Shown piece by piece: positions 55,147 to 64,000 of a stretch of 64,000 nt of DNA. Positions within the stretch are counted from its first letter, which is position 1, and the number at the start of each line of letters is the position of its first letter. The notes beneath the pieces were generated by a model that ran no database searches, was not told where the DNA came from, and saw only the letters and a program-made list of their open reading frames with translations. Origin of the DNA: Nymphaea colorata (lineage: Eukaryota; Streptophyta; Magnoliopsida; Nymphaeales; Nymphaeaceae); contig NC_045143.1 in assembly GCF_008831285.2 (NCBI RefSeq), positions 22,200,302 to 22,264,301 on the forward strand, written 5' to 3'. The translations under genes and the position numbers were made by a program.

Positions 55147-55964
55147 ATGGAAGATCGAAGTTGGATACAAAAAGATAGGTCACTTATTCTTTTATTTTAA
55201 TAGAATTTATGTCTTTGTAGTTGAGTTTAAGATTTGTTGTAGACATTATTTTTCTTTTTCAAAACAGGCCTGGAATATGTGAAAGTAGTTGAAGGTTTCA
55301 TCAATTTTGCCATGACAATAGTATAGTACTCGAGGAAAAAATAAGATGTCCTTGTGTAAATGGCAACAATTATTTACATCAAGCAGCAAGGGATGCTTTT
55401 AATCACATGATTTTTTTGGTTTTGTACAAAACTATACATGTTGAAATTATCATGGTGAGTCACTTTTGCAATATCAAAGTGAACATAATGACTGCAGAAA
55501 GTGATGAAGATAGTATGGTTGAGTTGATTAGAGATGCATTCAAAGTACATTAAAAAGATATGATTGATGAACATGCAGATGATGACATGGAAGATGTACA
55601 TACAAATGACAACATGGATGATGAAGGTTTATGAAGTAATGAATATACAAAGATGCTAAATGATGCTAAAGAAGAACTATATCCTGGATGTAAGAATTTT
55701 TTGAAGTTATTTTTGTTATTCGGTTACATCACATACAGTGTTTTTGTGGATAGAGCAATAAACTTGATATGCTATTGGGGTTGTTAGAAGAAGCATTTTC
55801 TTAGGGCATACAACTACCAAAATCATTTTATGAAATGAAAAAAGTTGTTAGAGCATTGGGTATGACTTGTGAAAAGATAGATGCATGTCCTCATAATTGT
55901 ATGTTGTTTTGGAAAGAATCTGCTAGCAAAGACAAGTGTGATGTTTGTAGAGCTTCAAGATAGA
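55147..55964 (+). pseudogene. CACTA transposase (TNP2/TNPD type), N-terminal remnant
   Basis: The ATG at 55147 opens MEDRSWIQKDR, the characteristic start of TNP2-type transposases. A GT...AG interval at 55179-55267 may be an intron. Next, in shifting frames, come EGFINFA, KIRCPCVNG (the zinc-finger-like cysteines of the N-terminal domain), and YPGCKNFLKLFLL. Last are LPKSFYEMKKVVRALGMTCE and then KIDACPHNCMLFWKE with CDVCRAS. The last group is the segment normally just before the Transposase_21 catalytic domain. The catalytic domain itself is missing, and at least four stops are present. In an active element the protein binds the termini and cuts them; this copy could only be mobilised in trans. 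Confidence 0.82.
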
Positions 55965-55970
55965 GAGAAA

Positions 55971-57146
55971 ATTGTTACTCCCTTTGCAAATACCATTTGC
56001 TTAATTTAATTCTCTTTAGAAATAATTTTTTGCTTTTTTTTCAACCTCAGTTGATTGGCTTCCTGATGTAAATATAAATGTGAACTGCTCAATGTTGATC
56101 ATGTTTAATCGGGTTGATGTCATGACAATATTATTTGAATTTTTGTTGCTTATTGATCTCCATGCTATGCTTATCACTCCTTTAATTTCTTTTGATAAAA
56201 CAAAGGATCATAGAAATTGCTGCAGTCATTCTCCCCTTTTGACCCAAAACTTGTTCAGATAATGTAAAATATCATTTATAAGTTTCAGAAGTGAACACTT
56301 CATTTTATTTTTGTTGGACATGGGCTCTTAGTGCACAAGTGTGTGTTCATATTGGTCTTTATTTGTTAATTGTGCTTCTATTCCTTCATGTTGTTGTATT
56401 GCTGTGGTCGGGCTGTTTATCTACAACTTGGATCAGATGTCAAAGAAAGTTTGTTGATACAGTTTCAAAAGGACAAAAATGATGAAGCAAGACACCCTGT
56501 TGTTGGATTTTATACAGTTTCTTATGTGCTTTTATAATATTTCACAAATCGGAAAGGTGTTTGACCCATTACATGAGTTGCGATAGGAGGTGCATCTGTT
56601 AATCTATAGAATGTTTGAGTGAGCTTTGCATTTCACAGGCCAAGAAACATGTCTTTTAACTACAATTGCTTCAAAGAAGTGATTTTGTTAAATAAAATTG
56701 CTCTTTGTTTCTCAGGCATTTCCTTTACAACTTGAAGTGTACTCTTTTGAGTTTTGACAACATTGGGTGAAAGCACTAGATTGATATGTGAAGCTGGGAA
56801 ATGAATATATTATATGTTTGGGCATTCCGAATGTAACTGGAAATTTTGCTAGATGTTTATAGGATATTTAACTGCTTCAGTTAGAATATGTGAGGAAATG
56901 ATTTGATTTTAAATTGGGTCCACCTAATTTTAGTATGACATATTGGTTCTGTATTTAATTTCATTCTATTTTTAACAAAATTTTTGGAGTTTGAGGTCAT
57001 AATTTTTGGAGTTTGAGGTCATAATTGTTTGCTCAACATTGGAGAATGAGCTTGAGAAGAAGTTAGAGTAATAGTCATACATCAGACTTTCAAAAACTTA
57101 GCTTTTACCAACCTTCCTATTTCAACCATTCTGACCACCACTGCTG
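55971..57146. other. CACTA internal DNA between transposase and kinesin-12 fragment
   Basis: AT-rich, no domain recognised. A 22-bp unit (AATTTTTGGAGTTTGAGGTC plus AT) is duplicated in tandem at about 56979-57022. The short frame at 56291-56482 is unassigned. Confidence 0.45.
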
Positions 57147-58370
57147 ATCAGAGAAGACATAAAAAGGTGTATATGTAGAGAACCTTACTGAATATGAGAT
57201 GAACTCAATGTCTGATGTCCTTAAGCACTTATTCAGGTAACATTCTTTTTGCGTTGCATTTCTTTCCTAGCTTGGGCCGAAAGGAAACTCACTTGCAATG
57301 CATTCTATATCTAGGGATCTTCCAATAGAAAGTTGGCAGTGACAAACATGATTTGTGAAAGCAGTCATTCTCATAGTGTTCTCACATGTGTCATTGAAAG
57401 TTGTTGGGAGATGAACTCAACAACTCACTTCAGATATGGGAGACTTAATTTGGTAGATCACACTGGTTCAGAGAGGCAGAAAAGTTCTGGTACTAAAGGA
57501 GACTGATTGAAGGAAGCTGCAATATCAACAAGTCGCTCTCAAACCTAGAGTAAGCTGAAAATGTCATTTATTTTCTTTGGAAATAATTTTGGCATTTTGC
57601 AGCCATGTTATCATGGTTTTGGTTGATGTTGCACATGGAAAGCAGAGGCATATCCCTTATAGAGACTCTAGGCTGACATTTCTTCTCCAGGTGTGCACAT
57701 GATGAACTATTACATTTGAGTTGCTTTTATTCACTTGTGCCATGAGTCATCTTAATTCAGACATTTTAGTGATTGAATCTACTTTATTCAGGATTGCTGT
57801 CAAAGAGAGGAGGATACTTGAGGCATGAAGATGATGCTGCATTTTCAGGATGATAAAATTGAAAGGATGAAATCTCTTGTCGATGGTTTGATGCCATCAG
57901 ATATCTATCAATTGTTGGAGAAAAATACTCTAACTGAAGAGCTAGAACTATTAAGAAATCATGTGGAATCCTGAGGTCATTCGGTTTGGTATGGAAAATA
58001 GAAGACTTCTTGAGCAACTCAAAAAGTAAACTCAGACGCTTCTTTTTCCCTTTATTATTTTCTTTTCTCTTTCTACGGATGATATTAATTGCTTTCTTTT
58101 GTCACTACATCTAGGTTTCAGGAATTTTACCAAAAGGTGAATGAGAAATCCTATTGGGTGAAGTCTCTGCATTGCACAATCAGTTTCATCCCAATGATGG
58201 CTTTCATTGTTGTTACTATCAGTTCTTATATATAATTTTTTTCATCATTATTTTGGTAATCAAGTGCATGCATTCTTATGGGTGCCTTGGTTTTCAGCTA
58301 ATTCAATTCTATGATGGAAAGTCCAAACTAAATAATATCCCAAACATTGGTTGCACACCTCAAGTGACAT
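57147..58370 (+). pseudogene. Captured kinesin-12 type fragment (motor end plus stalk), introns retained
   Basis: Exon-like blocks fit a plant kinesin-12 (PAKRP1-type) gene. 57147-57236: REDIKK, then GVYVENLTEYEMNSMSDVLK, donor GTAACA. 57315-about 57550: GSSNRKLAVTNM, switch I as SSHSH (SSRSH expected), ARLNLVD-like strand, switch II as DHTGSER (DLAGSER expected), KEAA. 57603-57690: VIMVLVDVAHGKQRHIPYRD then SRLTFLLQ. 57792-58025: REEDT, DDKIERMKSLVDGLMPSD, ELELLRNHVE, then RFGMENRRLLEQLKK. 58115-58183: FQEFYQK, EILLGEVSALHNQ. 58298 on: LIQFYDGKSKLNN. AG/GT borders flank most blocks. Exons between the motor end and REEDT are missing, as are the P-loop region and the tail. Single-base shifts and stops make it a pseudogene. 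Intact family members act at the phragmoplast. Confidence 0.87.
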
Positions 58371-59730
58371 TATTTCATGTTCTATTTAACTGCATTTATC
58401 TCCTTTGTCCTCATTATTTGAGAAAGGCATTATTTATTTCTGGAGCAAAAGGAATTATTTATTTTTGGAGCAACTGGTGTGCCTAGTGAGGATAAGCCTT
58501 TGCGTCCAAAGGTTTTTTAACTATGAAACTTCTATCATAATTGGTGGTACTTCTGCTTGCTGGAGGAGACTAGTAGATTTTAGGAATACATAGTTTTGAG
58601 AGCTTGAATTCCATGTTTCAGTTGTCATATTGTATGCCATATCATCTTCAAGGCTTTAACAGTTTGTTCAGCTGCTTTGTGAAGCAAGATCATGCATGTG
58701 TCTCAATGTGCCATCTTATTAAATCTACATTAATATGCATTTAATAAGAGAGAGAGGAAAAACTTGTCTCAAGGGTCATTATCTAATTCTCTCAAGTTCC
58801 TACACATAACTAGGAAATTAAATTAAAGGTTAGAAACATTGGAAAGTATGACTAAGGCCATGTTGCGCAATCCAGATTTGGGAGGTACAAGTGTTGGTTG
58901 TCACAACAAAGTGGATGCCAAGCACAAGTGATGTTAGTTAGCCAATTTTCAGCACCACTATAACTCGCTATTGCTAGTCCCTTGGCTTGAGCCCTTCCCA
59001 TTGACAACAACAAGCTCAATATAAAAAAACCAGATTTGAGAGGTACAAGGAAGCCCTGTTGCAGGCACATATTTTGTAGGCAGCAGCTGATGGTTGTCCT
59101 CCCTATTGTAGTGAAGATATCATCTTACATAACACAAAATCTTAAGCCTTGATTTATCTGCGAGATTGCTTATGTTCAACGTTTGTGCATTTGATGCTTA
59201 GTTTTGTGTCAATTTTTTTCAAGGAGACTTGTTTTCGAGCTTGATTGTTTCCTCTTCTTAAGTACTTAAGCCAAACAAACATATATTTGATGGTTGATTT
59301 GTTGATGAGCTATAACGTTGTTATTTTTATTGGATATTGTATATTTTTTGATATGCTTCTATGTATGAGTTCTAGGTAGGTCTCTCTTAATTGGTTTCAC
59401 TTGTGATTCTCTCAAATATTACATGAAAAATGGTCAATTCATGTCCAATGTTTTCAAATTTCTCCTTTCTCTTAACAGGAGTTGTAGCTACGTTTGCTGC
59501 TATAGCCTTATTTAGTCATGGTCATGATCATTGACCATGTTCACTGGGCTTCGTTTGTTGTTGGATATGTGGATATCAAAAGAAAAGGTGCCCAAAAGTC
59601 AATGATATGAAGAAGCAGATGGCATTGCTGGAGTGGACATGAAGAGGTGTGAGGAAGGGGAAATGGAGAACTTTGAGTGCAATGTTTTTATAATACAATG
59701 TGATTTGTCATTTGTGGAATTTTAGTTTTT
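58371..59730. other. CACTA internal DNA, unassigned
   Basis: AT-rich, no recognised coding block. A near-duplicate of ATTATTTATTTYTGGAGCAA occurs at about 58428-58472. It may hold further intronic sequence of the kinesin-12 donor gene. Confidence 0.4.
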
Positions 59731-59735
59731 ACCAA

Positions 59736-60630
59736 TGTTCGCATCCCCAAAAATATTTTGTTTTTGGAGTGCTCTAGAAAAATAAGATTTTTTTTTTAAA
59801 TGAGAGAAAAAGGGACTCACCCGTCAGCATGAGGATCAATCATTCTCAGTGCCTTTACTGGGGGTAACCAATCCAAGGGCTATGCTTATTATTGATGCAT
59901 GTCGTTTTGGCTTAAACATCCTTTTCATTCTAAATGTGGTTTGGTGTTTTGGAAAGTGTTGAAGATTTGATAAGAAAGTTCTGAAGAATCATTTGAGAGT
60001 ATAAAAGTTTTGATTTGAGAAACTTTGAATTGGGAAAACATTGTTTGGAAACATTTGAAGATCACATTTTGAAATTAACTTGATGTTCTATTAAGAATTT
60101 AAATAGATTTGAGGCTTTGCTCTAATTCGGTTACTACCTAATTAGAGCTCATCTCATCTTTCTTAAGTTCTTTTAGAGGGGTGCTTGTGATCATTTATGA
60201 TGTTAAGTGAATGTGGATGTATGAATGCATTGATCCTACATGATTAAAAGGAAATTATTCATTCATACCATGAAATTCATCTAAAAATATTCCTACCACC
60301 ACATACATCTAAATTTCTCATTTTTATTTATAAGGTTGACATAAATATTTTTTATGAAAAGGGGAAAAGTTTTGAAAATGGAATGGGGTTCTAGACCATC
60401 AAGCATGATTTCAGTATCGGGTCATTACTTGAGTTTTGGTCTTGATGAAGTTAGTAAATGAAAGATAAAAACCTTAGATCTTGAAAAGAAAATGTTTAAA
60501 AGAATAGAAAAAGAAAAGACTTGATCAAAAGAGAAATATGGGGAAAGAGAGAGAGAGAAAAAAAAAAAGATCTTGAAAATCACAAAATCAAAGATTTAAA
60601 AGAGAGAGAGAACGTACACATATACATACT

Positions 60631-60662
<32 letters not shown>

Positions 60663-62685
60663 TGCATATGGATATATATAATAAAGCTTGAGAAAAGGAA
60701 GCATAAATCAAATAGAGAAGGGGAAGAAGATTTTAGAAAGAAAAAGAGAGAGAATTGAAAATGAAATACACGTATATATATTCATATATACATATACGAG
60801 AGTTTGTAAAAGAAAGTGTTAAATCATAAAAAGAAAAGGGCAAAGAGATAAAATGAGCAAAAGACTTGAAAATATCCGACTTCAACTTTTATGTAGACCG
60901 GAGAGGAACTTGGACTCATGCAAGAACTAAGCTAAGTCTCCAAGGCCTCATTAGAGGGGGTTCTTGCTTTCGAAAATCTTTTGCAAAATATGATTCCAAA
61001 TATTTTTGTATGTGAACATGAAAAACATTATTAGTTTGTTGGCTACAAGAAAATATATTTCTTCCACAATTGGGTATGAAAGAAAATCAAACATACATGA
61101 AATGAAGAGCAACGTAGGAAAACACTCATTGTGGTCCCTAATCAGGTGATTAAGAAAGAAACTAAACGTGAGAATGACATGAAAATGCACCTTAACATGT
61201 ATAAATTCATGAAGGATGTTCTCGGGTTGGACAAGTCCCAACCTCAAAAATCAACATAAGATGACGAAATTTTAACCCCGAACACCCATTCTCACCGTAC
61301 ATTTGCTCATCAATTAAGGAAAATTAATATATCACACATGAACATCTTCTCAAGCATATATGATGAGTAAAGCAATATAACAAGCACATTTTTGAAAATA
61401 AATGAAGAAATGAGATTTATTTCGCCTTGCTCATACTCTCGGTAGCTCTCGACTCTGGACAGAAAATCTTTAGAACTTTCTTGCATGGCCATGGAGAGGT
61501 GGCAAGAGGAAATGAAAGTAAAAATGAAGGATACATACCTCGAATATAGACAAGCCTCCTCATTTGAATGATCATAAGATCACCTCAGATGAAGCTCCAA
61601 GCTAATGAAAATATCATTCCGAGAGGTCTCCTTGTGCTCTCTTGAAGAGTTTGAACTTGGAGAACCTTGCTCTTGAGGTTGGAGAAAAGGAAGAAGGGAA
61701 CAAGAGAGAAACGGAAAGAGGGAGCTAAAGAAAAATCTAGATATCAAGTGAAGAAGTAATAGAGGTACACCAAGGGTTAGCTCATACTCAAGAGGGAGGA
61801 TTGTGGGAGTATTTATAGAGAATTTTAGAGCCAAAATTCAAAATTTAATTTTTTTTAATGAACAAGATTTTCATGTGAATTTCAAGCATTTTTGAATAAT
61901 TTTTATTTTTTTAAATAGGTTTTGACTAAGTGGGATTGGCTACTAGCCCTGCAAACACCCCTTTGGGGTGTGGGCAGGGCTAATGCCCCATCTAGGCCAA
62001 AATCACCCCCCAAGGGGCAGTTTTTGACTCAAAATAGGGCCTGTGCGCAGTGCCAATGAGCTGGCATGCCAATTTTTTATTTTTTTTAACAAAATCAAAT
62101 AAAATGAATAAGAAAAGGTTGTTTATATAAGAAGCATACAACAACTTTTTTTTTAAATTTAAGATGTGTATAAAAATGGTTTTTGTTATAAATGGGTGGC
62201 CAACTTCATTTTGAGAGACTTCGGCTCATTTTAGAGCTGGATTGGATTCAATTGGTTGCCCATACCATCTACTGAGTGGTTTACAAAAACATAATTTTGG
62301 CGCGAGAGCGAAGCATAAAACAAATGGAAGGTCTGTACACACGCGCACGATGCTCATAGCTCTAGACTTTGTTGTTTTGAACTGGATTTTGGATTTTGAG
62401 TTTAAAATGCTTGATTTGTATCTAAACTTGGGTTTTGAATGTAATTTGGATCCAAGAGTTCGACTTTGGATTTGAAACTCGCGGCTCCGTTTGAGTTTTG
62501 AATTTGAATTTTGTGTTTGGGTTCAGACATGGGTTTGAAGATTCATTTTGGATCGAATAGTCACAAATTTGATTTGGGTCTAGGATTGGACTTAAGGTCT
62601 AAAATTTAAAGCCAAATAAATGAAGATTTCGTTTGGGTGAAAATAAAATATACAATTTTTTTTTGGAAAATTTGGGGTGATAACA
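59736..62685 (+). repeat. Solo LTR (gypsy-like), nested in the CACTA element
   Basis: 2950 bp from TGTTCGCATCCCC to GGGGTGATAACA, flanked by an exact 5-bp duplication ACCAA (59731-59735 and 62686-62690). The ends form an imperfect inverted repeat (TGTT...CCCCAAA). No primer site or coding region adjoins, so it is a solo LTR left by LTR-LTR recombination. It contains a TA-rich microsatellite patch (about 60616-60684) and GA-rich stretches. The strand is set by similarity to the copy at 62-782. Confidence 0.85.
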
Positions 62686-62690
62686 ACCAA

Positions 62691-63079
62691 TTAATAGTGT
62701 GATGTTTCTTTAAGAAAAAATAAAACAATTAGTGACAAAAACTTTTGATACTAAAAGTGCAACAATTTGCAACAAAAATAATTTGTTACTAAACATTCAA
62801 CAATTTGAAATGTCGGATTTCATTTCTAAAAATCAGACTCACTTGAAATGACAAGGCACACAAGCTGATATTTGCAACACAAATTTTTGTTGCACTTGAC
62901 AATTAGCAATGAAACTTTTTCGTTACGGATCATTAGTTATTCATAACAAATAGTATTTTTTGTTACTAAGGGATTCAACATCGTGACTTTTAGTAATAGA
63001 AGTTGTAACAAAAATTTTCGTTTGTGAAACTTTTAGCAACAATTTTTTTGCATTACTAAAAGTCCTCCTTGTTGTAGTG
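62691..63079. repeat. Right subterminal region and terminus of the CACTA element
   Basis: Many GTTACTAA, GCAACAA and TTTTAGTAAT words in both orientations lead to the terminal CTTGTTGTAGTG (63068-63079), which is CACTACAACAAG in reverse complement. Confidence 0.8.
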
Positions 63080-63082
63080 ACT

Positions 63083-64000
63083 GTCATAAAAATACACCTT
63101 TACCCCAACCTTCCAACCAAAAGAGAATAGAGTTTCCATCTCCAATCTGCCATTGTATGAATTGCTCAACCCCCATCCATCCCAACAGATACTTTTCCAA
63201 AACCACGAGTCAATAGGTTTATTCCTCCTTGTCCCAAAAGTGTGGTGCTCAATATACTTTCCTTAAACTAAAGTGGACCACTTGAGATTATTGCAAACCG
63301 TTTGAATAGCCAGATGTCCAAGATACACTTGATTAAGGTCAACCAGATGTTTAACTCCAACGGTCCCTTCCCCTTTAGGTGGACATATGTTGCACCATGC
63401 AATGAGATGGCAAGATCTTTGCAGAAGCATCCTAAAAGAATTTAGTTGTCAATGATTCGAGGGTTTTAATAAGATTTTTTCAAAATTTAAAAAGACTATA
63501 CTAGAAAAGGGCAAGAGGCATCAAGTTAGATTCAATCAAACATAGCCTCTCAACATATGAAAGAGTTGTTGCTTTCCAAGGAGCAAGCTTCTTCTGAGCT
63601 TTATCAATCAAGGGTTGGCAATACTCCAATGACAAGTTTCCTTCAAAGAGGTTGAGGCCAACGTGAGCTGAAATTGGGCTAGAGGCCAACCTGTGATTTC
63701 CAACACTATAACTTTAAGATCCTCAGAAGCATTAATATGGCAAATATCGTGGCATTCACCCTCATACCAGCTTTGTCTTGATATTCGTTAAGAATCTTCT
63801 CAATTTCCTTGGCAAATTCTAACTTGAAACAATACTATAAAATTGAGCTATCCCCACAATCGTTGCCCATGGAAATGACCATGGGTAATTGTAGCCAAAA
63901 CTCTTATATAAGCAAGTCGAGGCCTGGCCAGATCTATTGGAGTCTTTTTCTCGTGCGATTTTTTGTTTTTGCTGGATCATTTTTTATCAAGAGTGGGCAG
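63083..64000 (-). pseudogene. LINE (L1-type) ORF2 remnant, upstream piece
   Basis: Reading from 64000 downward on the minus strand: a segment like the end of the RT domain (EYQDKAGMRVN near 63800). Then EITGWPLAQF, GNLSLEYCQPLIDKAQKKLA, PWKATTLSYVERLCLIESNL (63510-63640), FFWM...IAWCNICPPKGEG and GVKHLVDLN (63340-63450). The order matches the region between RT and zf-RVT of plant L1-like ORF2, where PLIDKxxxKLxxWKxxxLSxxxRxxLIxS is typical. It breaks off at the CACTA end; the zf-RVT part is at 49512-50154. Multiple stops are present. The element extends beyond the window. Confidence 0.78.

Larger units (their letters stand above)
50155..63079 (+). mobile_element. CACTA (En/Spm) element carrying kinesin gene fragments
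   Basis: The right end in reverse complement reads CACTACAACAAGGAGGACTT, a classical CACTA terminus. ACT is present on both outer flanks (50152-50154 and 63080-63082), fitting a 3-bp duplication. The left terminus is decayed (ACTATCATTG...). Removing the element with one ACT brings two LINE segments into one open frame. Subterminal regions on both sides are rich in TTTGTTGC / GTTACTA / GCAACAA words. Inside are a broken TNP2-type transposase, two kinesin gene fragments in the same orientation, and a solo LTR. Without the LTR it is about 9.97 kb. Alternative: GACTA at 50151 could be the mutated CACTA, in which case the flanks would not match. Confidence 0.85.

Overview
This window reads as nuclear DNA of a flowering plant: long AT-rich spacers, many microsatellites, chromovirus (Ty3/gypsy) and Ty1/copia retrotransposons with plant-type initiator-Met tRNA primer sites, an L1-type LINE, a CACTA transposon, several MITE-like pieces, and a plant-specific SUPERMAN-type zinc-finger gene. 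Nothing indicates the species. The only protein gene I would call intact is the single-exon C2H2 zinc-finger repressor at 18343-18789 on the minus strand. Almost everything else is mobile DNA in various states of decay.

Left part (1-33289). A MITE end and the 3' part of a long LTR (1-782) are followed by a complete but mutated gypsy chromovirus, element A (1095-11882), with about 2.96 kb LTRs and a perfect 5-bp target duplication TTTAT. Next come a decayed TIR element (12815-14062), a 146-bp tandem duplication (14161-14446), a SINE-like unit (15304-15555), the zinc-finger gene, several kilobases of unrecognised spacer with TA-rich microsatellites, a heavily decayed copia relic on the minus strand (25138-28350) with a MITE-like insert in one LTR, and another MITE-like unit (30672-30977).

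Right part (about 32830-64000) is a multi-level nest. An L1-type LINE on the minus strand has been cut into three pieces (64000-63083, 50154-49512, 33289-about 32830). Gypsy element B (33290-49511, TSD AACAA) separates the two downstream pieces. A CACTA element (50155-63079) separates the two upstream ones. Element B was itself hit by a hAT-like MITE in gag (37249-37515) and by a complete copia element in opposite orientation in the protease region (38346-43384, TSD CTGGG, unusual TA...TA LTR ends). The CACTA element contains a solo LTR (59736-62685, TSD ACCAA) from the LTR family also seen at the left edge of the window.

The most notable content is the cargo of the CACTA element. It has a broken TNP2-type transposase (55147-55964). 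On either side, in the same orientation, are intron-containing fragments of two different kinesin genes: a kinesin-7 type motor fragment (51089-51553) and a kinesin-12 type motor-plus-stalk fragment (57147-58370). Retained introns point to capture at DNA level, as in Pack-CACTA transduplication. No retroelement here looks able to move by itself: each has in-frame stops or frameshifts, and several have lost catalytic or metal-binding residues. All family calls come from reading motifs by eye; no database search was run.
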